A stretch of DNA of 64,000 bases, from positions 1 through 64,000 of the forward strand of contig JAFKGD010000008.1 in assembly GCA_017307855.1 (NCBI GenBank). The letters run 5' to 3'. Within the stretch, counting starts at the first letter, position 1; each line of letters begins with the position of its first letter. Of this stretch, positions 37,232 through 45,567 are shown one piece after another. This DNA is from Burkholderiales bacterium (GTDB lineage Bacteria > Pseudomonadota > Gammaproteobacteria > Burkholderiales > Burkholderiaceae_C). A program made the translations under genes and the position numbers. Under the pieces are notes generated by a model. It saw nothing but the letters and a program-made list of their open reading frames with translations. It did no database searches and had not been told where the DNA came from.

Positions 37232-39166
37232 TCAGCGCCCGCGCAAAAACAGCGAATCCAGATCGCGCAGCGAGAGCTGGCGCCACGTGGGGCGCCCGTG
37301 GTTGCACTGGTCGGAACGCTCGGTCTCTTCCATCTGCCGCAACAGCGCGTTCATCTCGTCGATGGTGAGTCGCCGGTTGGCGCGCACCGCGCCATGGCAG
37401 GCCATGGTGGCCAGAAGTTCATTGCGAGCGCGTTCGATCACCGAGCTGGCGTCGTGCTGCGCCAATTCGGCCAGCACGCTGCGCGCCAATTCCACGGCAT
37501 CGCCCTGCGCCAGCCGCGTCGGCACGGCACGCACGGCCAGCGTGCGCGGCGAAAACGCCGTGATCTCCATGCCCAGCGCGGCGATGGCCTCGGCATGCGA
37601 CTCGGCCACCGCCACTTCCTGCGGCGTGGCCGCGAACGTGGCGGGTATCAGCAGGGGCTGGCTGGCCAGCGCCGCGCCGGGCGACTCCCCGGCCTGTTGC
37701 TTGAGCCGCTCGTACACGATGCGCTCATGCGCCGCATGCATGTCCACGATGACCAGGCCGTGCCGGTTCTCGGCCAGGATGTAGACGCCCTGCAATTGCG
37801 CCAGCGCGCGGCCCAGCGGCCAGTCGCCGTCGGGCAGGGGCGTGGCGGCCTGTGGGGTCGACGGCGTGGGCGGGACCATCGTCCCACCACCCACCGCCTG
37901 CAGAACGGCGAAACCGGCCGCGCCGGGCTCGGCAGCCTGCAGGGCAGCGCTGCCGGCCGAGGGATGCCACAGCGCGCCCAGGTCGTTCACGCGCTGGCCC
38001 CAGGCTTCGGCGCGTTGCGACAGCGCAAGCCCGCCTTGCGACCAGCCGGCGTTGGCGAAGCCGCCGGGTGCCACGCCGTCGACCTGCAGGGGCGGCAAGG
38101 CGCCGGCATCCGTATCTGCTTCGGCCGGGCGCAACAACGGCACACCACCCGTGGCCGCGCGCGGGGCCGCCAGCGCGTCGTCGAGCGCATGGCGGACGGC
38201 CTGATGCACCTCGCGGCTCTCGCGGAAGCGCACCTCGATCTTGGTGGGGTGGACGTTGACATCCACGCGCGCCGGCTCGATCTCGATGAAGAGCACGTAC
38301 ACCGGCTGGCGGTGGCCATGCAGGACGTCTTCGTAGGCGCTGCGTGCCGCGTGCGTGATGGTTTTCTCGCGCACGAAACGGCCGTTGACGTAGGCGAACT
38401 GGTGGTCGGCGCGCGAGCGTGCGGCGTCGGGGATGCCGGCACGGCCCCACACACGCACGGCGCCGCGCACACGGTCCACGGCCACGCTCTGGTCCATGAA
38501 GTCGTCGCCCAGCACGTCGCGCAGGCGCTGCGCCTGGTCGCCGGCACGCCATTGCTCCACCAGCCGGCCTTCGTGCCAGATCGCGAAGCCGACTTGCGGG
38601 CGCGCCAGGGCATGGCGGCGCACGGCCTCCACGCAATGCGCGAGTTCGGTGGCATCGGTCTTGAGGAACTTGCGGCGCGCCGGCGTGGAGAAGAACAGCT
38701 CCTTCACTTCCACCGTGGTGCCGGTGGCGCGTGCGATGGGCCGCACTTCGCCGCTCTGGCCGTCGAGCAGGAAGGCGTGCTCCTGCCCGGGTGTGCGCGA
38801 GGCGATCGACATTTCGGACACCGAATCGATGGCGGCCAGGGCCTCCCCACGGAACCCCATGGTGCCCACGGACTCGAGCTCTTCCAGGCTGGCGATCTTG
38901 CTGGTGGCATGACGGCGCAGCGCCACGGGCAGCTCGGCGCGCGGGATGCCGGCGCCGTCGTCCTCCACCGAGATCAGTCGCACGCCGCCGGCCAGCAGGC
39001 GCACGGTGACCTGTGTGGCGCCGGCGTCCAGCGCGTTGTCCACCAGTTCGCGCACCACCGAGGCGGGGCGTTCGACCACTTCGCCGGCTGCGATCTGGCT
39101 GATGAGCGTGTCGGGCAGCTCACGGATCGGGCGGCGGTCGGCGGAAGGGGTCAGAAGGGCGTTCAC
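37232..39166 (-). CDS. mutL: DNA mismatch repair protein MutL
   Basis: 644 residues from a GTG at 39166 (VNALLTPSADRRPIRELPDTLISQIAAGE begins directly before the conserved block). The GHKL ATPase motifs are GEVVERPASVVRELVDNALD, DDGAGI and GTMGFRGEALAAI. After a Pro/Ala-rich linker (about 345-445), the C-terminal dimerisation domain contains DMHAAHERIVYE, matching the DQHA(x)2E(x)4E endonuclease motif, plus ACHGA and CNHGRPT metal-site motifs. So this MutL should nick DNA itself, unlike the E. coli protein. amiC, its usual neighbour, lies 10 kb away here. Confidence 0.96.
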   Translation of the reverse strand: MNALLTPSADRRPIRELPDTLISQIAAGEVVERPASVVRELVDNALDAGATQVTVRLLAGGVRLISVEDDGAGIPRAELPVALRRHATSKIASLEELESVGTMGFRGEALAAIDSVSEMSIASRTPGQEHAFLLDGQSGEVRPIARATGTTVEVKELFFSTPARRKFLKTDATELAHCVEAVRRHALARPQVGFAIWHEGRLVEQWRAGDQAQRLRDVLGDDFMDQSVAVDRVRGAVRVWGRAGIPDAARSRADHQFAYVNGRFVREKTITHAARSAYEDVLHGHRQPVYVLFIEIEPARVDVNVHPTKIEVRFRESREVHQAVRHALDDALAAPRAATGGVPLLRPAEADTDAGALPPLQVDGVAPGGFANAGWSQGGLALSQRAEAWGQRVNDLGALWHPSAGSAALQAAEPGAAGFAVLQAVGGGTMVPPTPSTPQAATPLPDGDWPLGRALAQLQGVYILAENRHGLVIVDMHAAHERIVYERLKQQAGESPGAALASQPLLIPATFAATPQEVAVAESHAEAIAALGMEITAFSPRTLAVRAVPTRLAQGDAVELARSVLAELAQHDASSVIERARNELLATMACHGAVRANRRLTIDEMNALLRQMEETERSDQCNHGRPTWRQLSLRDLDSLFLRGR

Positions 39167-39255
39167 CGCGGCAATTCTAGGGCGCGGTGTCGGGCCATTC
39201 GGCCCGTGGGGCGGTGTGCCGGGCGCGGATAATCCGCGGCGCAAGAAAGGTCTCC

Positions 39256-39921
39256 ATGGAACTCGTGAGTCTGCTGATCGATTTCGTCCTGCATGTGGAC
39301 GTCCACCTGGAGGCCTTCGTGCGTGCCTACGGCCTGTGGGTCTATGCGCTGCTCTTCCTCATCGTGTTCGTGGAAACCGGGGTCGTGGTCATGCCCTTCC
39401 TGCCCGGCGATTCGCTGCTGTTCATCGTGGGGGCGCTGTGCGGCGCGGGGCTGATGAACCTGCCCCTGGCGATGGCGATCCTGCTGGTGGCCGCCATCCT
39501 GGGTGATCAATGCAACTACATGATCGGCCGGCATGTAGGCCCGCGCGTGTTCCAGTGGGAGCAGTCGCGTTTCTTCAACCGCAATGCGTTCAACGTGACG
39601 CACCAGTTCTACGAACGGCACGGCGGCATCACCATCGTCATCGCGCGATTCATGCCCTTCGTCCGCACGTTCGCGCCGTTCGTGGCCGGGGTGGCGCAAA
39701 TGAATCGTGCGCGCTTCAGCGCCTACAACGTCGCGGGCGCGGTCATCTGGGTGGTGGGCCTGTGCGCCGTGGGCTACCTGTTCGGCAACCTTCCGATTGT
39801 GAAGGACAACCTCGAAAAGGTGATCTGGGCGCTGATCATCGTGCCGGGGCTGATTGCCATCGTGGGTGGTTGGAGGGCTTCCCGCAAGGCCAGGCGTGAA
39901 GCAGGACAAATCGCACCGTAG
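39256..39921 (+). CDS. DedA family inner-membrane protein
   Basis: 221 residues from the ATG at 39256 with AAAGG upstream; the extra frame from 39187 overlaps the mutL leader. Motifs are VETGVVVMPFLPGDSLLFIVGALCG, GDQCNYMIGRHVG and ARFMPFVRTFAPFVAGVAQM, typical of DedA/SNARE-associated proteins such as YqjA and DedA. Members act as lipid scramblases or transporters linked to undecaprenyl-phosphate and phosphatidylethanolamine handling and to proton-motive-force tolerance. It is the first gene on the mutL side of the ethanolamine-type island, but need not belong to it. Confidence 0.9.
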   Translation: MELVSLLIDFVLHVDVHLEAFVRAYGLWVYALLFLIVFVETGVVVMPFLPGDSLLFIVGALCGAGLMNLPLAMAILLVAAILGDQCNYMIGRHVGPRVFQWEQSRFFNRNAFNVTHQFYERHGGITIVIARFMPFVRTFAPFVAGVAQMNRARFSAYNVAGAVIWVVGLCAVGYLFGNLPIVKDNLEKVIWALIIVPGLIAIVGGWRASRKARREAGQIAP

Positions 39922-39937
39922 TCGCAAGCCAAACGGC

Positions 39938-40018
39938 ACCTGACCCGACAACCCTCGGGGTGGTCAGGTCAGGCGCTGGCCAGACGTTGCAGTCTGGCGG
40001 GTGGACCCTCACGGGTCC
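39938..40018. other. Three consecutive perfect stem-loops between convergent genes
   Basis: In 81 nt there are ACCTGACC/GGTCAGGT (39938-39945 and 39962-39969, with ACCC-TCG-GGGT pairing inside the loop), GCCAGAC-GTTGCA-GTCTGGC (39979-39998) and GGACCC-TCAC-GGGTCC (40003-40018). None is followed by a T run on the plus strand. They fill the gap between the ends of dedA and the lipoprotein gene and may act as a two-way terminator or mRNA-stabilising 3' structures. Confidence 0.6.
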
Positions 40019-40032
40019 GGGGTGGCTACAGC

Positions 40033-40254
40033 TCAGCGGCCTTCGCTGCGCTTGCCGACTTCGTTGCCGAGCAACGCGCCGGCGCCGGCACCAATGATGG
40101 TGGCTCCGGTGCCGCCAATCGCACTGCCGGCCAGGCCGCCGGCGACAGCGCCGACACCGGTGCCGATTTGGGCATTGGTGGGGTTGGAAGCGCAGGCCGT
40201 CAGGCCCAGCACGGAGGCGGCGGCAATGGCCATCGCGGCGATTCTGGTCTTCAT
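40033..40254 (-). CDS. Small glycine-zipper lipoprotein
   Basis: 73 residues. The signal peptide MKTRIAAMAIAAASVLG ends in the lipobox LTAC, giving a lipidated Cys21. The mature part is a glycine zipper (GTGVGAVAGGLAGSAIGGTGATIIGAGAGALLGNEVG), as in OsmB- and SlyB-like proteins, which suggests a short membrane-associated oligomer of the envelope. AAAGGTG lies just upstream of the ATG. It is monocistronic; the 182 nt upstream (40255-40436) hold its promoter and show no other gene. The specific role is unknown. Confidence 0.87.
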   Translation of the reverse strand: MKTRIAAMAIAAASVLGLTACASNPTNAQIGTGVGAVAGGLAGSAIGGTGATIIGAGAGALLGNEVGKRSEGR

Positions 40255-40436
40255 GGTTTCACCTTTGCGTCGAGTGGTCAGGGATGACAGGGCGGGGCGG
40301 CTGGCGGTATTGCCGTTCGCTTCGTTTGCCTGTGGACTCCACTCTAGGCAGGCAGGCGGTGGGGCGCTGTAGGAGAGGATCGACGGGCCATGTCGGCTGG
40401 TCGTTGCTTCATCGTGTCATGCCGTCGCCGATCCGT

Positions 40437-41132
40437 TCACGCCGCCGCAGGCTGCGGGATCAGCCGGATGCACGGCCAGCCACGGCCGCGCGCATGCAGC
40501 GTGAGGGCGGCATCCGCATTTGCCGCGACCGGTGTGGCGACGGCTTCGAGCAGCGGCAGGTCGTTGATCGAGTCGCTGTAGAACCACGCGCCGGCCATCA
40601 GCTGTTGGGGCCAGTGCCGCTCATCCAGCCAGGCCCGAAGTCGCGTGACCTTTCCCTCGCGCATGTTGGGCGTTCCCTCGATCTGGCCGGTGTAGCGGCC
40701 GTGGTGCAACTCCAGTTCGGTGGCGATCAGGTGCTCGACGCCCAGTTCGCGGGCCGTACGCTCGGCGATCACGCGATTGCTGGCAGTGGTGAGCACGACG
40801 GTGTGCCCCAGGCCACGGTGCCGAGAGACGATCGCACGCGCCGGGTCCGGCAGGCGCGGCCGGATGACGTCCGAGAGGAAGCGGTCCTGCCACGGCGCCC
40901 AGAAATCGGGCGTCTGCCCACCCAGCAGCGCCGCGTAGAACGCGCTGAATTCATGCACGCCGACGCGCCCGTCCCGGTAGTCCCGGCCCAGCTGGTCGTT
41001 ACGGAACGACAGCGCGGTATCGGCCAGGCCGTGCTGCACCAGGAAGCGGCACCAGAGATCGTCACCATCGCCATCGAGCAGCGTGTGGTCCAGGTCGAAG
41101 AGGGCCAGTGTCTGGGGAGTGGAAGGAGTCAT
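40437..41132 (-). CDS. HAD-IB family phosphatase (SerB-like)
   Basis: 231 residues from the ATG at 41132, which overlaps the eutC stop by 4 nt; the longer frame upstream is a shadow. Motif I is LFDLDHTLLDGDGDD, motif II TTASNRV, and motif III/IV FYSDSINDLPLLEAV. HAD-IB enzymes are phosphomonoesterases for small substrates such as phosphoserine. As the last gene of the gpdQ-like/eutB/eutC run it might act on glycerol 3-phosphate or phosphoethanolamine; that is inference from context only. Confidence 0.86.
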   Translation of the reverse strand: MTPSTPQTLALFDLDHTLLDGDGDDLWCRFLVQHGLADTALSFRNDQLGRDYRDGRVGVHEFSAFYAALLGGQTPDFWAPWQDRFLSDVIRPRLPDPARAIVSRHRGLGHTVVLTTASNRVIAERTARELGVEHLIATELELHHGRYTGQIEGTPNMREGKVTRLRAWLDERHWPQQLMAGAWFYSDSINDLPLLEAVATPVAANADAALTLHARGRGWPCIRLIPQPAAA

Positions 41133-41899
41133 GAGGAGAGCTTGTCGATGGCGCTGTGGTCCTTGAGCCCGATGCCCGAGAGGCCCAGTCGCAGTGATTC
41201 CCGCACCAGCCAGGCGAGACGGCGTCCGGCTGCTTCGGGCGGCAGGCCCTCGCCGCGGATGTTGCTGACGCAGTTGCGCTCGGCATCGGTGCGGCCCACG
41301 CGCGGTGCGTGCGTCAGGTAGGCGCCCAGGCTGTCGGCTGCGCTGAGCCCGGGCCGCTCGCCCAGCAGGATCAGCACCAGGCGCGCTCCGAGGGCATCGC
41401 CGATTTCGTCCGCCAGGGCGACGCGGGCCTGGGTGGCGATGACCGTGGGCCCCCAGGCCAGAGGTGGTTCTCCTGCGCGTGGCGCCAGCGCCTGTCGCAG
41501 CGATGCCAGCGCGGCCACCGCATGCGACTGGACGGCCAGCGCCGACAGACCATCGCCGATGACGACAGCCAGATCCACGCGCGCGCGGGGCAGGGCGGAC
41601 AGCATCTGCCGGCTGGGCTCGTCCAGTGCACGGCCGTGGTCGGGACGGCGCAGGTAATCCTGCCGCGACGACGCGCGGCTCTGCACGCACAGCACGGACT
41701 GGCCGTCGGCCTCCAGCGCGGCCCGCAGCGCCGGCACGTCGAGCGGCACGTGAACGGCGTCGCGTGCGCGGGCATGCGCGGCGGCGAAGCGCAGCAACTC
41801 GTGCGTGGGCAGGCTGGTGCCGCTGCGGCCCAGTGCGATGCGGGCCGGCGTATGGCGCCGCAGCGTCGCCCAGGGATCGGGGGCGACGGGCGCGCTCAT
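41129..41899 (-). CDS. eutC: Ethanolamine ammonia-lyase small subunit
   Basis: 256 residues from the ATG at 41899 (overlaps the eutB stop). Motifs include TPARIALGRSGTSLPTHELLRFAAAHARARDAVH, VIGDGLSALAVQSH, LILLGERPGLSAADSLGAYLTHAPRVG and ERNCVSNIRGEGL, all typical of EutC. With EutB it binds adenosylcobalamin and converts ethanolamine to acetaldehyde and ammonia. It is shorter than the enteric protein (about 295), as usual for species without the microcompartment operon. No other eut shell or reactivase gene is in the window. Confidence 0.94.
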   Translation of the reverse strand: MSAPVAPDPWATLRRHTPARIALGRSGTSLPTHELLRFAAAHARARDAVHVPLDVPALRAALEADGQSVLCVQSRASSRQDYLRRPDHGRALDEPSRQMLSALPRARVDLAVVIGDGLSALAVQSHAVAALASLRQALAPRAGEPPLAWGPTVIATQARVALADEIGDALGARLVLILLGERPGLSAADSLGAYLTHAPRVGRTDAERNCVSNIRGEGLPPEAAGRRLAWLVRESLRLGLSGIGLKDHSAIDKLSS

Positions 41900-43284
41900 T
41901 CCGACTCCAGCAAGGGGCTGAAGCGGCGCGCCAGCGCCGGCACATCGCGGGGCGCGCGCAGGGCGCCGTCGGCGTCCACCACACCCTGTGCCTGCAGCCA
42001 GGCTTCGAACTCGGGTGCGCGGCGCTTGCCGTGCAGGCGGCGCACGAAGAGCGCATCGTGGAACGACGTGCTCTGGTAGTTGAGCATCACGTCGTCCGCG
42101 CCGGGCACGCCCATCATGAAGTTCAGGCCGGCACTGGAGAGCAGCACCAGCAGGTTGTCCATGTCGTCCTGGTCGGCCTCCGCATGGTTGGTGTAGCAGA
42201 TGTCGCAGCCCATCGGCAGGCCCAGCAGCTTGCCGCAGAAGTGGTCTTCCAGCCCGGCTCGGATGATCTGCCTTCCGTCGTAGAGGTATTCCGGGCCGAT
42301 GAAGCCGACGACCGTGTTGACCAGCAGCGGACGGTGGCGCCGCGCGACCGCATAGGCCCGCGCCTCCAGCGTCTGCTGGTCCACGCCATGGTGCGCGCCC
42401 GCCGACAGCGCGCTGCCCTGGCCGGTCTCGAAGTACATGAGGTTGTCGCCCACGGTGCCGCGGCGCAGTTCGCGCGCGGCGGCGTGCACTTCGTCGAGCA
42501 GGGCCAGATCGATGCCGAAGCTCCGGTTGGCGGCCTCGGTGCCGGCGATGCTCTGGAACACCAGGTCCACCGGCGCGCCATGCCCCAGGGCCTGCATCGT
42601 GTTGGTGATGTGTGTGAGCACGCAGCATTGCGTGGGCACGGCATGGCGGTGCACGATGTCGTCGAACAGGTGCAGCAGGCGCACCAGATCGGGCACGCTG
42701 TCGCTCACCGGATTGACGCCGATGCACGCATCGCCCGCCCCATACATTAGACCGTCCAGCACGCTGGCCAGGATCCCGGCCGGATCGTCGGAAGGATGGT
42801 TGGGCTGCAGCCGCACGGCCAGGTGGCCTTTCAGGCCCAACGTGTTGCGAAAGCGCGTGACCACCTCGCAGCGGCTTGCCACCAGGATCAGATCCTGGTT
42901 GCGCATGAGCTTGCTCACCGCCGCCACCATCTCCGGCATGAGCCCCGGCGCCAGGGCCTGGAGCGCCTGCGTATCGGCGGCGTCGGAGAGCAGCCAGTCG
43001 CGGAAATCGCCGACGGTGAGGTGGGACACCGCGGCGAACGCGGCCGCGTCGTGGCTGTCGATGATCAGCCGCGTGACTTCATCGCTCTCGTAGGGCACCA
43101 CCGCCTCCTGCAGGAAGTGCCTGAGCGGCAAGGCCGCCAGCACTTCGCGGGCGGCGATGCGCCGCTGCTGGCTGTCCGCGGCCAGGCCTGCGAGCTCGTC
43201 GCCCGAACGGGCGGGCGACGCGCAGGCCAGCAGCTCGCGCAGATCCCCGAAACCATGCCGCTCGTGTCCGACCAGGGCTCGCAT
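41896..43284 (-). CDS. eutB: Ethanolamine ammonia-lyase large subunit
   Basis: 462 residues from the ATG at 43284 (TGATG junction with the phosphoesterase gene). The open frame continues upstream to 43506 only as a shadow. Recognisable blocks are LLACASPARSGDELAGLAA, LRNTLGLKG-like RFRNTLGLKGHLAVRLQPNHPSD, DACIGVNPVSD, HITNTMQALG, FQSIAGTEAANRSFGID, NLMYFETGQGSALSAGAHHG, GLPMGCDICYTNHAEADQDD and MMGVPGADDVMLNYQSTSFHD. It is the catalytic, B12-binding subunit that splits ethanolamine. It usually sits beside an ethanolamine permease; here a phosphodiesterase takes that place. Confidence 0.95.
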   Translation of the reverse strand: MRALVGHERHGFGDLRELLACASPARSGDELAGLAADSQQRRIAAREVLAALPLRHFLQEAVVPYESDEVTRLIIDSHDAAAFAAVSHLTVGDFRDWLLSDAADTQALQALAPGLMPEMVAAVSKLMRNQDLILVASRCEVVTRFRNTLGLKGHLAVRLQPNHPSDDPAGILASVLDGLMYGAGDACIGVNPVSDSVPDLVRLLHLFDDIVHRHAVPTQCCVLTHITNTMQALGHGAPVDLVFQSIAGTEAANRSFGIDLALLDEVHAAARELRRGTVGDNLMYFETGQGSALSAGAHHGVDQQTLEARAYAVARRHRPLLVNTVVGFIGPEYLYDGRQIIRAGLEDHFCGKLLGLPMGCDICYTNHAEADQDDMDNLLVLLSSAGLNFMMGVPGADDVMLNYQSTSFHDALFVRRLHGKRRAPEFEAWLQAQGVVDADGALRAPRDVPALARRFSPLLESE

Positions 43285-44099
43285 CACAGCGGTATCCCGC
43301 GTCCGAAATCGCCGACGTAGCTGGTGTGCGTGCACAGGCCGAGTGCTGCGCTCCAGCGGTGCAGGGATATCTTGGGTGGCTCCAGGCGGGCGCGCAATGG
43401 TGCCTCGGGCCGCAGGTCCAGCGCGATCTGGTGCGCGACGGACGGCGCGACGTGCAGCGGTGCGCCGCCGAAGCTCATCTGCACCGGCCGGTGCAAATGG
43501 CCGCACAGCAGGCCTTGCACCTGGCCGTAGCCGCGCACCAGCGCGGCCAGCCTGTCACCGCCTTCCAGCAGGCTGCAGGCGTCCATGGCCTCGATCCCGG
43601 TGGGCAAGGGGGGGTGGTGCATGAACAGCAGGACGGGCTGGTCGTGGCATCGGGCGAGCGTCCTCTCGAGCCAGTCGAGTTGCGGCGAGTCCAGCGCACC
43701 GTGCGGGCGACCGGGCACGACGGTATCCAGGGCGATCAGCTGCAGGCCGGCGTGCTGCACGTGATAGCAGCAGGTCTGTGCTGGTGCATCCGCTCGCACC
43801 GGCATGCACGCAGGCAGGGCATCGCGCGCCACGCTGGGGTGGTCGTGGTTGCCGGGGACGGCGTACACGGGCATCGGCAGCGAGGCCAGCGCCTGGGCGA
43901 TGGCCTCGTATTCAGCGGCATGACCGCGTTCGGCGAGATCCCCGGTGAACAGCACGAGATCGGGCAGGGGATCCAGGCACGCCACATGCGCTACGGCCCG
44001 GTGCAGGGCGGCCAGGGTGTCGAGGCGGCCTTCCAGCACGTCGAGCGCCATGCCGACGTGGCTGTCGGACAGCTGGGCAATCAGGAGCGGCATGGTCAT
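43284..44099 (-). CDS. GpdQ-like glycerophosphodiesterase (calcineurin-type metallophosphoesterase)
   Basis: 271 residues, the length of GpdQ (274). All binuclear metal ligands can be placed: D12 and H14 in QLSDSHVG, D54 in FTGDLAE, N84 in PGNHDHP, H161 in MHHPPLPTG, and H201/H203 in CGHLHRP. The HHPPLPxG...MD segment and the spacing match GpdQ, which hydrolyses glycerophosphodiesters, glycerophosphoethanolamine among them; a cyclic-nucleotide (CpdA-like) role is a less likely alternative. There is no signal peptide, so the substrate must be imported. It is the first gene of an operon with eutB, eutC and the HAD phosphatase, and divergent from a Ugp-like importer. Confidence 0.85.
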   Translation of the reverse strand: MTMPLLIAQLSDSHVGMALDVLEGRLDTLAALHRAVAHVACLDPLPDLVLFTGDLAERGHAAEYEAIAQALASLPMPVYAVPGNHDHPSVARDALPACMPVRADAPAQTCCYHVQHAGLQLIALDTVVPGRPHGALDSPQLDWLERTLARCHDQPVLLFMHHPPLPTGIEAMDACSLLEGGDRLAALVRGYGQVQGLLCGHLHRPVQMSFGGAPLHVAPSVAHQIALDLRPEAPLRARLEPPKISLHRWSAALGLCTHTSYVGDFGRGIPL

Positions 44100-44261
44100 G
44101 GTGTGGCAGTTTAGTCCTTAAATCCACATGAATCCAAAAAATAATGTGGAACAAGAATTGCATGTGTGGAATTCATATGGTTGTCATGTGGGAAATGCAG
44201 CATTCGGCACGTCTGCTGTCCTGCAAACATTTCTTCGTCCCCTGTTCTTAGGAGCCTCGAC
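44100..44261. promoter_or_regulatory. AT-rich divergent control region with a phased ATGTGGA motif array
   Basis: The 162 nt between the phosphodiesterase and importer genes are much richer in A+T than the flanks. Four copies of one motif are seen: TCCACAT (44123-44129, inverted), ATGTGGA (44144-44150), ATGTGTGGA (44162-44170) and ATGTGGGA (44186-44193). Their centres are about 21 bp apart, so they face the same side of the helix. The DeoR-type protein encoded at the far end of the plus-strand operon is the most likely ligand, by inference. Confidence 0.6.
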
Positions 44262-45563
44262 ATGTCCCGTTCCGCTTCCGCTTCCACGCCCCGCCGCCAG
44301 TTCCTCCAGCGCAGTGCCAGTGTTTCGGCCGCTGCCCTGTTCGGCGGCATGCCGCTGTTCGCTTCGGGCCAGCAACAGGTCAAGCTGGCCTTCATGTATC
44401 CGGTCGGGGTGTCCGGCGACATCAACCGCCTGGTCAGCACCATGATTGCCGGCTTCAATGCGGCGCACACCAACATCCAGGTGGAGGCCATCTACGCCGG
44501 CAGCTACGACAACACCGAACAGAAGGTGATGACCGCGCTGGGCGTGGGCGATCCGCCGGCCTCGTGGCTGCCCATCAACTCCATGCTAACCACCTTCCTG
44601 GGCATGGACGCGCTGGAAGACGTCACCGCGCTGGCCCGCGCCGACGACATCTATCAGGACTTCCTGCCCGGTTTTCTGGGCACGTGCATTTCCGACAACA
44701 AGCTCTATGGCCTGCCGTTCCAGTGCAGCACGCCGGTGCTGTACTACAACAAGGCTGCCTTCGAGAAAGCCGGCGCCAGGCCACCCACGACCTGGTCCGA
44801 ACTCGAGGCCGCCGCGAAGGCGCTCACCGTGCGCCAGGGCGACACCGTCTCGCAATGGGGCCTGACCATCGGTGGCGGCTGGCACGACTGGATCTTCGAG
44901 AGCTTCGTGCGCCAGAACGGCCTGGTGTTCTGGAACAAGGACAAAGTGATGTTCGACGCACCCGAGAGCCTGAATGCGATGGAATTCTGGGTGCGCATGG
45001 CGCAGGCCAAGCTGATGCCGGCCGCTTCCACCTGGGAAAGCTCGGCCAACGACTTCATGGCCGGCCGCACGGCCATGCTCTACCACTCCACGGGCTCGAT
45101 GACCAACATCCTCAAGTCCTCCTCGTTCCCGGTCGGCGTGGTGCCCATGCCGCGCGGCAAGCAACTGGGCTCGACCATGGGCGGAGGCCCCATCCTCATC
45201 GCGAAGAAGCAGCCCGACGCGCACAAGCGCGCCGCCTGGACTTTCGCGCGCTGGATGACCAACACCGCCAACCAGGCGCAGTGGTGCGTGGACACCGGCT
45301 ACCTGGCCGCGCGCAAGTCGTCGTGGGAGACGCCGGTGCTCAAGGCCCACGTGGCCAAGCTGCCGGAATCGCGCGCCGCCTTCGTGACGGCCGAAGTCGC
45401 CGGTGCCTTCCTGCAGGTGCCGGGCTACCACAAGGTGCGCTCGTTCCTGCAGAGCGCCATCGACCGCTCGCTGGCCGGCGAGATCAAGCCCGACGCCGCG
45501 CTGCGCGAAGCCAACGCCAAGGCCAATCTCGAGATCCAGCGCGTCTCGCGCCGCCGCGGCTGA
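44262..45563 (+). CDS. UgpB-like ABC transporter solute-binding protein
   Basis: 433 residues from the ATG at 44262 with AGGAG 7 nt upstream; the longer frame lies in the control region. A Tat-type signal (PRRQFLQRSASVSAAALFGG) directs export. It belongs to the carbohydrate-uptake-1 binding family, and several stretches resemble UgpB of E. coli: NYE-like YAGSYDNTEQ, PFQCSTPVLYYNKAAFEKAG, FMAGRTAMLYHSTGSMTNI, GGGPILI and DTGYLAARKS. UgpB binds glycerol 3-phosphate and glycerophosphodiesters, which fits the GpdQ-like gene opposite. A glutamate of the UgpB pocket is not obvious here (LPINSM in its place), so specificity may differ. Confidence 0.82.
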   Translation: MSRSASASTPRRQFLQRSASVSAAALFGGMPLFASGQQQVKLAFMYPVGVSGDINRLVSTMIAGFNAAHTNIQVEAIYAGSYDNTEQKVMTALGVGDPPASWLPINSMLTTFLGMDALEDVTALARADDIYQDFLPGFLGTCISDNKLYGLPFQCSTPVLYYNKAAFEKAGARPPTTWSELEAAAKALTVRQGDTVSQWGLTIGGGWHDWIFESFVRQNGLVFWNKDKVMFDAPESLNAMEFWVRMAQAKLMPAASTWESSANDFMAGRTAMLYHSTGSMTNILKSSSFPVGVVPMPRGKQLGSTMGGGPILIAKKQPDAHKRAAWTFARWMTNTANQAQWCVDTGYLAARKSSWETPVLKAHVAKLPESRAAFVTAEVAGAFLQVPGYHKVRSFLQSAIDRSLAGEIKPDAALREANAKANLEIQRVSRRRG

Positions 45564-45567
45564 GCCC

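Noticed and set aside
43284-44099. Phosphoesterase read as a CpdA cAMP phosphodiesterase
   Set aside because: The HHPPLPxG...MD segment and length resemble GpdQ more closely, and the eutBC context favours a glycerophosphodiester; CpdA activity cannot be fully excluded.
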